From Tipula vernalis (lineage: Eukaryota; Arthropoda; Insecta; Diptera; Tipulidae), in assembly GCA_958295665.1 (NCBI GenBank), contig OY282560.1, positions 28,757,992 through 28,821,991 on the forward strand: a stretch of DNA of 64,000 nt, given 5' to 3'. Of the stretch, positions 47,645 to 59,799 are shown piece after piece. Positions within the stretch are counted from its first letter, which is position 1, and every line of letters starts with the position of its first letter. The notes under the pieces were generated by a model that saw only the letters and a program-made list of their open reading frames with translations, was not told the origin of the DNA and made no database searches. The position numbers and the translations under genes were made by a program.

Positions 47645-48535
47645 GTTTAACATAAGTTCCTCGCAGAACACCCCAGCCCCGACTTTTTCATCCCGTTTTG
47701 AAGTTTATAACTCCTGGATCCAACACTGGAACCATCATCCCCTGTATTGTTGCAGGTCCACATTTGGATGGATTTCAGTCGTATTGCAGTACAAGCTGCG
47801 AAATCTTTTCCCAAGATATCTAGAGGAGTTAAAAATAGCAGAGTCTTCACTACCTGAGTGGATGTGCTCCTCAGAGTACCACTGATCCACCGAAAGATTG
47901 TTCTCTGAACTTTCATCAACAGCATTTGGTTGACAGTTTTATGCAGAGCAGGCCACCAGACTGTTACTCCATACAAATGTGTGGGTCTGACTACTGCAGT
48001 TTAAAGCCAATGTACGATGCGGGCTCCAGCCCCCATCCTTACCCTTTCCAGAATATTAGGTTTCCAATTTAATTTAATATCCACAACAAGACCCAGAAAC
48101 TTCGCTTCTTCTGTAAAAGTCAAACTGAACCCATTTAAAGTGGGAGGATCGATATGAGGAAGTGTATATTTCCTAGAGAAGAGAATCAATTCGGTTTTGT
48201 GCGAGTCCACATTCAACCCTCGATATTTTCATCCAACCCACACTAAGGGTATCGGGATATTTGCTACGGACACCGATAGCAACATCATCCGCATAGGAAT
48301 CCTTGCAATAAGCATGTTGAGATTTAGACCACTTTTCCGATACAATTGTGCCTCTAATATGAGCTTCTATTTGTCTTTCCAGTGTTTTGAAAAGAAAGGA
48401 AGACAAGATAATCGGTGTAAGGTCTTTGGGATTGCAGTGTGAGCATTTTCACGCCTTATTAGGTATAAGTACAACCTTCACTTCCGTCCAAGGCCAACAC
48501 CGGATTTACCAAATGTACGGACAAAAATTAAGGGA
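47645..48535 (-). pseudogene. R1/LOA-group LINE relic, internally deleted
   Basis: From the 5' side the minus strand reads KCSHCNPKDL and SSFLFKTLERQIEAHIRG (about 48460-48340), the start of RT, then breaks off after SQHAYCK. It resumes at DSYADDVAIGV (about 48290), so the RT middle is deleted but the YADD pair survives. The connection region (KTELILFSRKYTLPHIDPP, FLGLVVDIKLNWKPNI) and MYGVTVWWPALHKTVNQML with TPLDILGKDFAA follow, and then a stop near 47647. This pattern is typical of I/R1/LOA-group LINEs. It lies between the host exon and the LTR element, in the opposite sense to the host gene. Confidence 0.75.
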
Positions 48536-48586
48536 TGTAAACGTTGATTTTCGAAAGCTCATTACGAAATTAGCGTAGGTTACCGT

Positions 48587-48846
48587 TGTAGTAAAGTTTT
48601 TAGTCGTTTTCTTTTATATTTCAAAAGAATTTCAAAACACGTTTTTTATTTCTCCTTTTCTTCACTACACGTCCGTTTGCTTTTCGTATCTTTTTCTATA
48701 TCTCTCGACTCTTCCATGAGAGCCCTCTACGTTTCGTTTCTATGTATTAATATAAAAATAGTGACATCTATATTGAAATTATAATAAGCTTTTACATAAT
48801 GTTCGTTAATAACAATTTTTAAAAATTCAAAATTTACGTTACTACA
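48587..48846 (-). repeat. 3' LTR (left copy)
   Basis: 260 bases, beginning TGTAGTAAAG and ending ACGTTACTACA on the + strand. It shares AAAACACGTTTTTTATTT and GAGAGCCCT with the other LTR, and is longer mainly through an extra segment around 48665-48700. Confidence 0.9.
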
Positions 48847-50053
48847 ATTCGGCTTCTCCTGACTCTACAATCGACTTTGGTTGCCCGAGATCGTAAAGTT
48901 TCATGTTAAATGCCACGTAAATACTTTTAAAACCCCGACTAGACATCGAAGACTCAGGTATATTCTCGATGATGTACCTATCTCCAGGAAGAACTCTAGC
49001 AACGAGGAACGGTCCTTTATATTTAGGCAACAATTTGTGATTGATACCGGGCTCTGTCACGACGTTCTTAACCAAAACAAAATCGCCTACTTTATAGCGT
49101 TGGGCGGAAACACGCTTTTTATCAAAATATTGTTTATTTTTGATTTGAGAGTCTACTATGTTTTTCTTAATTTCGACACGTTCCATTTTATTTCCATTCC
49201 CAGATTGAACAAATTCCTCGAGTTCGTCGTTCGTTTTTCTCTGATTTACACCAAAGAGTGTAGTCGCTGGAGTAGTTTTCAGTGACCGGTTCAATGTATT
49301 GTTAGTTAAAAATTCAACGTCCGTTAGTACCAAGTCCAGAGAATAAGCCGCTGTGCATATATGAAGAATATTCTGACTTTTCAAAAATTTTATAAATTCT
49401 TTAGATCTCAAACTAGTTCCACGGTCCGTTACGATTCTCTTAGGTGCACTAAGCTGATTAAAATAACTTTGTAATTTGTTTATCACTTCTCGTGAATTTG
49501 TTGTTTTTGTTGGAAATATCCTCATAAATTTCGTAAAACCATCTACGATTATTAAAACGTATTTATTATGCCATTTAGACTCGGAAAATGGCCCGAGATG
49601 ATCTACATGGATCGTATGGAATGGCTCCTCATTTTTCTCATCTAAATTAAGGAATCCTTCCTTTTTACCACCTTTTGGTTCGTAAACTAGACAACTAAGA
49701 CAAGACTTAATAAACTCGTTGCATCTCTCGACCATTTGTGGAAAATGATACGAACGTTTTATAAGTTCGCATGGCTTTGATACGCCAACGTGACCTATTT
49801 CGTGGTACTTCCGTATAATCTCATTATTAATCTTTCCAGGGACAAAAAAGAGTAATTTGTTATCGTTACATTTTCGATATTCAAGACCATCTTTTAGAGC
49901 AAAAAGTGATGAATCGCCGTTCTTATGCAACTCGTCACGAAGTTCGCTAATATTTTTATCGTTCGATTGATAGATTGCCAGTCGCTGTGATATGGAACAT
50001 TCGCTCAAAAACAGCACGGTAGGGACACGACTCAAAGCATCTACGTAACGCAT
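48847..50053 (-). pseudogene. mdg3-like integrase with deleted catalytic Glu block
   Basis: The frame runs from the end of RNase H (MRYVDALSRV) to a stop at 48842, inside the LTR. It has the HHCC zinc-binding segment (HEIGHVGVSKPC then CLSCLVYEPK) and the first two catalytic Asp residues in IHVDHLGPF and IVTDRGTSL. The third block is missing: the text jumps from HICTAAYSLDL to LTNNTLNRSLKTTPATTLFG, so the region with the catalytic Glu is deleted. The C-terminal GPY-like module (KVGDFVLVK, LLPKYKGPFLVARVL) is present. About 400 codons are otherwise continuous, which is striking for a dead copy. Confidence 0.85.
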
Positions 50054-50164
50054 TTGATGATTTAATCGATGTACAATTGCATACTCGTAATTCTCAAGAA
50101 ATATGGCTCAACGCATTATTCGCGAATTTGAACTTCTTTTATCAAGTGTTAGTTTGACTGCGTC

Positions 50165-51358
50165 TCAGACAGTGACAATTTTGAATTTCACACCGTGTAG
50201 GTATACGTGATAACGTTTAACGACATAGATTATTGCAAGGGTCTCAAGCTCATAGGAATAATATCTCGATTCGACGTCTGATGTTCCCTTGCTAAAATAC
50301 GATGTTGGATGTAAATGATTGTCTGATTGCGTTTGAAACAAAATAGCACCAAATCCTACCTGGCTCGCATCCGTATGGAACTCAGTGTAGGACTTTGGAT
50401 TGTAAATGCAAAGAGTAGGGCCGTTAGTCAATTTGCTCTTAAGAGATTCGAATGCTGTAAACTCTTTGACGTCGATTTTAAATTGTATATCTTTCATCAC
50501 TAGATCTGTCAATGGTTTCGCTGCAGTTGAGGAGTTCGGAACAAATCGTCGAAAAAAACTCGTAAGGCCAATAAAACGTCGTAGTTTGTGAATGTTCTGA
50601 GGTATTGGATAATCTGTTATTGCTGTTACGTGACGTTTGCTGGGGCGTATCTCATTATGTGAAACGTCGTATCCCAGATACTCGATTTTATTTTTCAAAA
50701 ATTTACACTTTGACGGTTGAATTTCCAAACAACTATTATGGATTAAATCCAGTACTTCTCCGAAAATTTGAAAGTGTCGTTCAACGCTATCTGTGGCTAT
50801 CAATATTACATCTATATAGACCATTACTTTTCCGCTTAAAATCAGATCACGAAAAACTGTCGTCACAAATCTTTGAAAAACCGCGGGCGCGTTACATAAA
50901 CCGAATGATGTTCGGGTACATTCAAATGGCCCTTTAGGCGTTACAAAAGAGGTATATCTGATTGAATTCTCATTTACGGGTATATGGTGAAACCTATTTT
51001 TCAAATCAATCAAAGAAAACACGCGTTTGCCTTGCAACTTATCGATAGTGTCATCTATTAACGGGAGAGGAAATCTATCACTAATAGTGATTTTATTTAG
51101 TGCTCTATAATCAACACATAATCGTGGTGAGCCATTTCTCTTGCTAACCAAAACGGTCCGAGAAGTATAATCGCTATTGCTTGGTCGTATTATGTTTCTT
51201 TGCAACAAATCGTCAACTATTTTATTAACTATATCTCGGTCCCGCACGGAAAGCCTTTGTGGTGTCTCATAAATAGGCTTAGTTGAGGTCAGTTGAATTG
51301 TCAATTCATGTTTCACGTTCGGTTCAGTCTTTATAGGATGCTCGAAGAATTCGTCCAA
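50165..51358 (-). pseudogene. mdg3-like reverse transcriptase/RNase H with altered YIDD
   Basis: A continuous frame of 397 codons. RT blocks include IIRPSNSDYTSRTVLVSKRN, LCVDYRALNKITI and FGLCNAPAVFQRF. The catalytic box reads VYIDVILIA, so the second Asp of the usual YIDD is Val, which should abolish polymerase activity. The thumb (LGYDVSHNEIRPSKRHV) and tether are normal. RNase H retains FHTDASQVGFGAIL and YYSYELETLAI, but the third Asp position reads TV followed directly by a TGA at 50165. Further stops occur before integrase resumes near 50053. Confidence 0.85.
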
Positions 51359-52245
51359 TCAATCCATTAAATTCACTCTCAATTTCAAAATCTTTACCGA
51401 TATTATCAAGGGTTGGACCCACGTCAAAAGTTCTTCCCTTTGACTCGGTTTCGTAATTTACACTTAAAATCTCGTTAAATAATAAAACATTACCTGATTC
51501 TCTGGTCTCGTCCGAAGGTTCTATGGAAATCCCATCTCCGACAGTGCCCGTTTCAATTTTAAATTTGACCGATGGATCACGAATGAATGTTCTTCCAATT
51601 ATGCAATCAAGATCCATTGTATCGTCAGGTACAACTAAAAATGAAATATTAAACGATATGATTTATCTTAATTTTACAAATTAACTTTCCCAAAATCTTA
51701 ATCGGTGAATTGTTGACGCTTTTGTATTGAATTCCCATATAATCTTCCAGTTTTATCTTTGCAGCTACATGTTTAGCTAAAATAATGTTTGCAGGGCTCC
51801 CAGTATCAATTACCGCTGTCAGATATCGCGTGACAGACGACGGGACGTGTATGCCGATTTCGACTTTGAATTCCTGTGAAGGTCGAATAATCAGAACACT
51901 ATTTTCGGGTACACTGGTGCTGCAGTTCAATGGCGCTCCTCTTGGATGAACTTTGTTGCATGTAGTACATCGTTCTCGCCTCGCTGGAAGTGGGCAATTT
52001 GTAGAGAAATGTCCTGTCTCCATACAATTGTAACATGTTAATTTACTTGGTTGTGAATGAAAATTACGCGTTGTCGTAGATAGTGGAGTGCGAATTGGTT
52101 TAAACGAGTCACCAGATTGATGTGCGTTTAATTGTTTATTGGAATGAATACACGTGAACTTTTTCCTAAAAAGCAAAACAAATATTTTAGGAATTTTTTT
52201 AGGAAAAACTTCACGCGTCTGTGGAGAATTGTGAAGTATTTCCAA
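51324..52245 (-). pseudogene. Nucleocapsid and protease part of mdg3-like gag-pol
   Basis: The zinc knuckle YNCMETGHFSTNC, followed by CTTCNKVHPRGAPLNC, gives two Cys-rich modules (about 51950-52040). The aspartic protease active site is AVIDTGSPANIIL (about 51795). A second frame (51324-51617), starting MDLDCIIGRTFI, covers the end of the protease and the linker to RT. A frame change separates the two near 51630. The upstream end near 52245 meets the insertion block that splits gag. Confidence 0.8.
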
Positions 52246-52380
52246 TTCCTAGATAAATATGAAAGTGTTAGTGTAAATAATACATAAAATTCATATTAAA
52301 CAGAAATTTATATATTTTATTCGTTTATTACGTTTATTGCTGTAAAAAATATTACTTATAAAACATTAATACGTTATATT

Positions 52381-53040
52381 AGGTATGCAAGTAGAAACTC
52401 GGTTTTTTTGGTCAAATTCAACTTTATTGAAAATATACTAAATATAAAGGTTCATTATCGAAATATTCACCATTACTATCTATGGTACTTTGACATCTAT
52501 TAGATAGTTGATGGATGCCCTCGCGATAGAAACTTAGTTGTTTGGAGGCAAAATATTCACCGAGCCATTTTCGTACATCTTCAATTTTTGAGAACTGCTG
52601 ATCAGTCAACTAAGACGATTAGAAGCATCGATCTAAACAAATAGTGGTCAACAGAGGATTATTCAGGAGAACACGCCGCATGAGGGAGGAGATCTTACCC
52701 TAAGTTCAAGATCACTTACCGGTTTGCTTTTGCTATGTGTGATGGGCGTTGTCATGAAGCAACATAATAGATCGCGTTCCTTGGCCCGTGAATGATCGTT
52801 TTTCCTACAGAGTATCACTTAATTTAATCAATTGGGCCTGGTAACGTTCAGCTGTAACAGATTGACCAGGTTCCAGAAGTTCATAGTAAATGACACCTTT
52901 CCAATCCAACCATATACGCAAAGTAACACTTTCTTGGCACGAATATATATTTTTGCAACTGATGTGGATGGCTGGCCTAAATCAACCAATGCTTTTCTGC
53001 GTTTAGAATTATCGTACAAATCTACCCAATTTCCACTTGG
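52381..53040 (-). pseudogene. mariner fragment inside the gypsy gag
   Basis: The left end TTAGGTATGCAAGTAG matches the terminal repeat of the mariner at 20756. Minus-strand coding pieces are ALVDLGQPSTSVAKIYIRAK (about 52828-53019), LLHDNAHHT near the second catalytic Asp (about 52760), and WLGEYFASKQLSFYREGIHQ (52424-52609). The N-terminal half and right terminal repeat are absent. It is the same subfamily as the 20756 copy. Confidence 0.75.
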
Positions 53041-53041
53041 A

Positions 53042-53456
53042 TTTTTCCTGGTGTTCCTAAATACCGTACAACCTAATGGAAACTTATTTTGAATAGGTCA
53101 TGATCTATTCTAACAGAATATAAATCAATTTTTAAAAATTCTGTGGTCCCAGGCACTTAGGATTGACGATATTTGAATATTCTATAGAGAATTATCGTAT
53201 ATCGCGTTTCCCGGAGTTTTCCTGGTGTAACTAAACACCGGCCATTCTAAATTCCGGGAAACGCGATATACGATAATTCTCTATAGAATATTCAAATATC
53301 GTCAATCCTAAGTGCCTGGGACCACAGAATTTTTAAAAATTGATTTATTTTCTGTTAGAGTAGATCGTGACCTACTCAAAATAAGTTTCCGTTAGAATGG
53401 CCGGTGTTTAGTAATACCAGGAAAATTCCGAGAAACGCGATATACGATAATTCTCT
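53042..53456. mobile_element. Foldback palindrome element
   Basis: Arms at about 53042-53216 and 53252-53427 are inverted copies of each other with only a handful of mismatches over 170 bases. Both contain TGGTCCCAGGCACTTAGG and ATTCTATAGAGAATTATCG. The 35-base centre (TGGTGTAACTAAACACCGG) and the right-hand tail (53428-53456) repeat the unit's start and end, so the block is built from nested inverted partial units. The RNA or single strand would form a very stable hairpin. It has no coding capacity. It interrupts the gypsy gag together with the mariner fragment. Confidence 0.85.
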
Positions 53457-53770
53457 TATGTTATATAATTGTTTTTGAGAAATAAAAATTACTGATTTAT
53501 TTACTATATAATATAGTATGTACTCAAATTATAGCATCCGCTGCATGTACAGCAGACTTCACTATTTGCTATCATTTAATGTTTTCATAGTAAGCGCTCC
53601 GGTAAAAAGCCAAAAATGCCTGGGCTCCTATAATTTATGGCAATGTGTCCTATATTTTTTTCTCCGTGAATTATTAAAATTTTATAATTTCTTATTGCGT
53701 AGTTTGGAATTTATTCGTTAGTTCGCAGTTTCACTAATACTCTGAAAATTTTAGTTTTTGTTGTAGTTTT

Positions 53771-54908
53771 TTAGGAATATCTCGGAGTTTTAGGAAAATT
53801 TTCACAGTCGTTGGAATGATTATTTCCTGGTATGTTCTGTCGCATCCGGTTGGTTTCGTGGTTTGTATTTGAGTTTAATACTGATGTCACGATATTATTT
53901 GATCGTATATTTGAGTTCGCTCCGATTGGTTTCCTGCTTTCGTGCCATACAATTTTTTCGCGAAGCCTTTCTAAAGACGGAATGACGTCAGATCGTAGAG
54001 AAATGGAAAATTGATGATCGTTTATTTCATTTATTGTATATCGAATCATTACTGCATCAGTAACTTTGGCATGGTTACCTATTCCAATCATTTCGTAATA
54101 ATATGTCAACTTGTCTTGATTTCGCGGACGCATATTATTCCTTAACCGTTCGTGAACATCTACTTCGGTAATTGTTGTTTTAAATTCATTTAGGAATAAT
54201 TGCGAAAATTCAGCAAGTGTACGTATTTTTATTCTCGTTGCTTTGGACCACATATTTGCTACTCCATTTAGTTTTGATGATATCGCTAATAACAAACTTC
54301 TCTCATTAATCTGATATACATACGAGTATCTCGCGTAATAATTCCAATTGTTTAATAAATTGTTCGGCCGTCGTTGATGTTAGATTCGCTGGATAAAATG
54401 ATGGTAGTGGATCAGTTACATCCCTTATCGAGTGTCTTGACATGTAATGTTCCTTGCGATTGTGTCATCAACACTCTTTTCGCTGGTGACATTTCGTTTA
54501 CTTGATGTTCGTTTCCAGTTGGAACTTGAATATAAGTAGGCATTGATCAGCTTTGATGAAGATGATATGGTTGATATGATTGCACCGGATTGAATTGTGT
54601 TTGTAACATTTGCGACTGATAATATTGCGTTGGATGAGGCGTTGATGCATACTGGGCTTTCGGTGGTAGTATTGATGATCGTTTTGATTATCCGCTGCAG
54701 TTGTCGGATTCCGGTTGTTAATTGTGAGCGATCGATTTATCAATGTTTTGTCATCCTGCTCGCTATCATTTGATTCGTTTTCTATACATGTTTCGGATTG
54801 AATCTTTTCTAAACGATTGATTAATGTAACCTTGTTTCTACTTATAATCAATCCCCTATTCTTTAATTCCTTACGAAGCCGACTCACATTCTTACTACCA
54901 AAGTTCAT
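53771..54908 (-). pseudogene. mdg3-like gag, N-terminal and capsid parts
   Basis: Gag starts at a real ATG (54908) with SRLRKELKNRGLIISRNKVT, then LINRLEKIQ, which fits a SAP-type DNA-binding helix pair, then an acidic/Asn-rich linker. After a frame change the capsid region (53771-54295) reads LLAISSKLNGVANMWSKATR and EFSQLFLNEFKTTI, typical of LTR-retrotransposon gag capsids. The frame ends at KTPRYS where the inserted block begins; the nucleocapsid resumes at 52245. No myristoylation signal is visible. Confidence 0.75.
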
Positions 54909-54972
54909 TTGTTATGTTATAAATTTTTTTCAATAATCGAATTTCGTACTCGTACCCCACTTCTGATTATTT

Positions 54973-55218
54973 TGTAGTAAAGTTTTAGTCGTTTTCTTTT
55001 ATATTTCAAAAAAATTTCAAAACACGTTTTTTATTTTTTATTTCTTCTTTTTTCTATCTATCCCGACTCTTCCACGAGAGCCCTGAACGTTTCGTTTCTA
55101 TGTATTAATATAAAAATAGTGACATCTATATTGAAATTATAATAAGCTTTTAGAACATTATTTTAAAATAATGTTCGTTAATAACAATTTTTAAAAATTC
55201 ATAATTTACGTTACTACA
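54973..55218 (-). repeat. 5' LTR (right copy)
   Basis: 246 bases with TGTAGTAAAG and ACGTTACTACA ends, followed by the CCGT duplication. Compared with the left LTR it lacks part of the pyrimidine-rich middle and has an extra AGAACATTATTTTAAA-like insertion near 55155-55170. Confidence 0.9.
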
Positions 55219-55222
55219 CCGT

Positions 55223-56832
55223 AATTAACTAGATTCTTAGATTTTATAGAAGTTTCAATGGATGTACTTTCAAAATTTGTACTCAAGTTTTTAACAAAAT
55301 TACCTTAATTTTGACACAAATTTCATTGTGAGTGTACATTTAAGCTTGACCTTGAAACTTGTGAATAATTTTTCATTCGACATGCTTGTGCCGGTCATGA
55401 CAACCAAGCACTGCTTCACCGATCCGTATTGTCAACGGCGCGAAATAAACGGTTCAATATGTTTTCCCTCACATCAAATTAAATTCACGCGAAAATATGA
55501 TTTTCCGTTTGATATAATCGCACACTCGTAAAATTAGAAAATAAATTTTCTTTCCGTCCCTTTAATTTATGTGTGTGTTCTTTTACAAATTTGTCTCCCA
55601 TTTGAACAATGAATGAATTATCTGTCTTATATACATATTCGTAGTATATGTTTACCAACAACTCATGTCAGCTCAGATGTACCAATAAGAAAAAATAAAA
55701 AATAAATCACAAAATTAAGGAAACAACGATGGAAAAGGAAATTCTTAATCAGTCATATAAAATATTTGGGTGATATGTGTTAATTTGTTTGTTGTTAGCT
55801 CTGTATATGTACATCATAGCTTTTGCGTTAATGATAATGATAACGATGATGATGATGATGATTATACGATAAGGAGATATATTATAATGTTAAATGGAAA
55901 TATGCGACATTAAACGCGGGAACACCATAATTTTTCATAATTTTCATATTGTGTTCTTCTTTTGTTTATTCAAATTTTGTTTATTTGGAATTTTCTTATC
56001 CGCATCTACACAACCACCAACAAGATTCATTATTATTTGTCATAAAACCGGTAATGATGTGGATTTCTTTGCGGTTTATGTCTCTCTCTGTGTAGTACGG
56101 ATATACATAATAATGGCAACAAAAAAGCTGAACTCTATATGTAAATAACTAAATGAGATGGAATTGGATGAATGGGATGAATAAAATATGTACGTACATA
56201 AGCTAAATATTTTGTAAATGTAGTTTTTTTTTACTGTTTTATTACTACTGTGCGATATAATTAATTGTCAGTGTCAAATATAAATTGAGGTTATAGGTTG
56301 CGCGTGCCATTTGAAATTTAACAATTCAACCATGTTACAGTTAATTTTGGAATTAATTATATTGTTTAGATGCGATACACAAATTAAATTAATTATTTGT
56401 ATTATAATAGAGACGTAAATTATAGGTTTATTCATATCATGTTATAAAATGATTGAAGTTAAGATATCGATCGCAGGCAAATATTTAAAAGGTGATAACT
56501 CGAGTTATACCCTTTTACATATTATTTTAATTTTGAAATCTCCGTATTCGATTTCACATCATATCAATTTTTTGTAATATTCCGGCAACAACAAAGTACC
56601 GTAATAAGCATTTACATAAACCAGAATTCCAAAAAATCTTACGATTTTGAGTAACTTTCAATTTTAAAAACGTTTTCCTGAATAATGCGAATTTTAGAGT
56701 TATCCCCTTTTAAATATTTTTCACAGAGAATTTCGCTTTGGTTCATTTTGTTTTAAATTATAAGAAACATAAACAGTATAATTTAGTGAGTCACTAACCC
56801 GAGTTAATTTTTAACAACAAAGCATACAATTC
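55223..56832. other. No gene; short GAT microsatellite near 55845-55862
   Basis: AT-rich sequence with small frames of no recognisable type. A short (GAT)n run and CATATGTACAT-like phrases are the only structure. Confidence 0.4.
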
Positions 56833-57316
56833 ATGATTTTAATATGTTTCGAAGATTGTAAGAGAATTCAATCCAGTTTCGAACTGATGAGCTTATGATT
56901 ATGAAAAAATCAATCTTCTCATTAGGTCGCGGCGACTGGACTGATTATACCACAATTTACATTCTATATATACAGAATGTATTGTGCGTTATGTACTAGC
57001 GAATCATACTAATACAGATAAAATGAGAATTACATGAATTAATTAACATTCAAAAAAAATTAAAAAAGTAAAATTAGCTTACACAGAAATAGAGCTGTGT
57101 GAATGTCGTGAAGAAGAAAAAAAATTATAAGAGAATTTATCGGTATTAGTACGATACGCTAGTACGCACAATACATTCTGTATATATAAAATGTAAATTG
57201 TGGTATAATCAGTCCAATCGCCGCGGCCTGATAAGAAGATTTTTTCATAATCATAAGCTCATCAGTTCGAAACTGGATTGAATTCTCTTACAATCTTCGG
57301 AACATATTAAAATCAT
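56833..57316. mobile_element. Inverted-repeat MITE
   Basis: Arms of about 185 bases (56833-57021 and 57136-57316) are inverted copies with few differences; both contain GAATTCAATCCAGTTTCGAA and ACAGAATGTATTGTGCG. The 114-base centre is unrelated AT-rich sequence. No flanking duplication could be fixed. The length and lack of coding fit a MITE or solo-TIR derivative. Confidence 0.8.
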
Positions 57317-57433
57317 ATAAATTAAAAAACTAGTATTCTCTTTGCATGGACATTACCGGTCCCGCTATGATGATGCAAAATACGTCAACTCACAAATTTT
57401 TTTCATATTTTAATTTTGTGTTTTTTCTTTTAT

Positions 57434-59145
57434 AATTGTTTAGCCCTTGACTAAAAAAAATATTATGGAAGACGACTTTTTTTGTTGTTGTTGTTTGGCG
57501 AGATACAGGGTGTCAAATATTTGAAAAAAAACTCTGCTGTATACGATGAATTCATGGAGCAAAAGAAACACAAATTTACGCAATTGAACAAAGGCCGTGA
57601 AAAGATCCAGCTACTGACCTGTCTTCCGAAATCACTAACAATACAACAAATTCAGAACGAGTTTAGCGCTACACAACATAAGGTCCGAACAGCAAAAAAA
57701 ACTTCAGAATGAGAATGGTGCATTAAGTCTTCCAGAAGCTAGAACCGGAAAACATATCAATGATGAACTTAAGCAATCGGTGCTTGATTATTACAACGAT
57801 GATGATGTTAGTCGGATAATGCCTGGAAAAAACGATTGCTTGACTATTGAAAAAGTGAAAGTACAGAAAAGGCTAATGCCGTGTACGTTGATGGAGTGTT
57901 ATGAGGGATACAAGATGCTGCACCAGGACGACGAATAAAAAAAAATTGGATTTTCCAAATTTTCACTTCTACGGCCTAAAAACTGTGTACAACCAGGAAG
58001 TAGTGGAACACATACAGTTTGCGTTTGTACAATTCATCCGAATGTCAAATTAATTATTTATGGAACGAGAATGGATTCTATAACCAAAAAACAGATATCG
58101 CACTACACAGATTGTTTTAAATCAATATTATGTGCCAATCCTACATCAACCTTACTATTATACAGTAACACATAATGACATTTTTTCATATAAAAAGCGT
58201 GATTCGAACGCACCTAAACCGATTTTGTAAAAAATAATATATTTCTGGATTTTTGGTATATGTTAAGGTAGAGACAATTTCGACGGACCGGAGACGGAAT
58301 TACGCACAAGAGGCAAAAATTAATTTAGTACTGTAAAAATAAAAATTTTTCTGACAATCTCGACGCACGTTTTTGACATTAAAATAATCTTAAACTATCT
58401 AACATGAACTAAATCTTTTTGATTGCCGTAAATCCATACTTTGATGGCTCTAAATCTTATTTTGTAGATCACTTTTTTGACCAATTTAAATTTTCCGTCG
58501 TAGTATAAAATCTACTAATCTAACTAGATTAACTAATAATTTAGTAACATAAAACCATTTAATGTGATTGGCATCACTTTAATTTGTATAACTTTAGTTC
58601 CCAAGAATGTCTTTCATTTTGTATTTTTTTTACAACACAAAGTGACACTTCAATCCGTTCTTGCGTGCAATATTGAAAATAATTTAATTTTAGTACTTGG
58701 TCTAATGCGCTCCGTCCGTCGACTTTATCAATTCGTATATATATTGATGTAATTTAACTTTTGCGCTAATGCGTGACTGCGCAACAGCGTCGAGACTGTC
58801 TAGGCGGTAAGAATATTAAATGAAGTACAAAAAAAAATAAAAAAAATAAATATCAAAATATGCATTGTTACATAATTAAAAAACAAGATTTTGGCGAGAA
58901 TTTTTTCAGGGAAGAATTTAAACATGATATAATTTTTATATTTTTTTCTTAATCCTCATACTTTTATCTATAAAACTAGGCCTCTATCATAATTATCGGA
59001 TAAAAACTTTTTATTTGACAGCCACAAATGCATTACCACCTCAGAGTATTTTTCAAATATTTGACACCCTGTATCTCGCCCAATAACAACAACAACAAAA
59101 ACTCGTCTTCCATAATATATTTTTTTGGTCAAGCGCTAAACAATG
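57434..59145 (+). mobile_element. 1.7-kb DNA transposon with 103-bp TIRs
   Basis: Inverted ends 57434-57536 and 59042-59145 match closely. Each carries TTGTTTAGC, ATTATGGAAGACGA, a TTGTTGTTGTT tract, GGCGAGATACAGGGTGTC and AAATATTTGAAAAA. The interior has one + strand coding relic (57500-58110) and about 900 bases of AT-rich non-coding sequence. No target duplication was found. The superfamily is unassigned. Confidence 0.75.
57500..58110 (+). pseudogene. Coding relic of the 1.7-kb TIR element
   Basis: The first frame (to 57712) reads MEQKKHKFTQLNKGREKIQ and LLTCLPKSLTIQQIQNEF. A one-base shift leads to LSLPEARTGKHINDELKQSV, DDVSRIMPGKNDC and MECYEGYKMLHQ. A stop and another shift lead to GFSKFSLLRPKNCVQPGSSG and THTVCVCTIHPNVKLIIYG. 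I recall this text (GFSKF, LRPK.C, CVCTIH) from unnamed arthropod proteins encoded by repeats, but know no function. The Cys/His run could bind zinc. The C-terminal part is missing. Confidence 0.5.
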
Positions 59146-59168
59146 AAAAACAAATATATAAATATGTA

Positions 59169-59797
<629 letters not shown>

Positions 59798-59799
59798 GC

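Larger units (their letters stand above)
48587..55218 (-). mobile_element. mdg3-like Ty3/gypsy retrotransposon with both LTRs
   Basis: The element has two direct LTRs (48587-48846 and 54973-55218) with TGTAGTAA/TTACTACA ends and a 4-base target duplication, CCGT, at 48583-48586 and 55219-55222. Order on the minus strand is gag, nucleocapsid and protease, RT and RNase H, then integrase. Gag is interrupted at about 52250-53770 by unrelated insertions. The LTRs differ by several substitutions and indels, so the insertion is not recent. A TGG-bearing stretch at 54950-54959 lies about 13 bases inside the 5' LTR, but I could not assign a primer tRNA. Confidence 0.9.
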
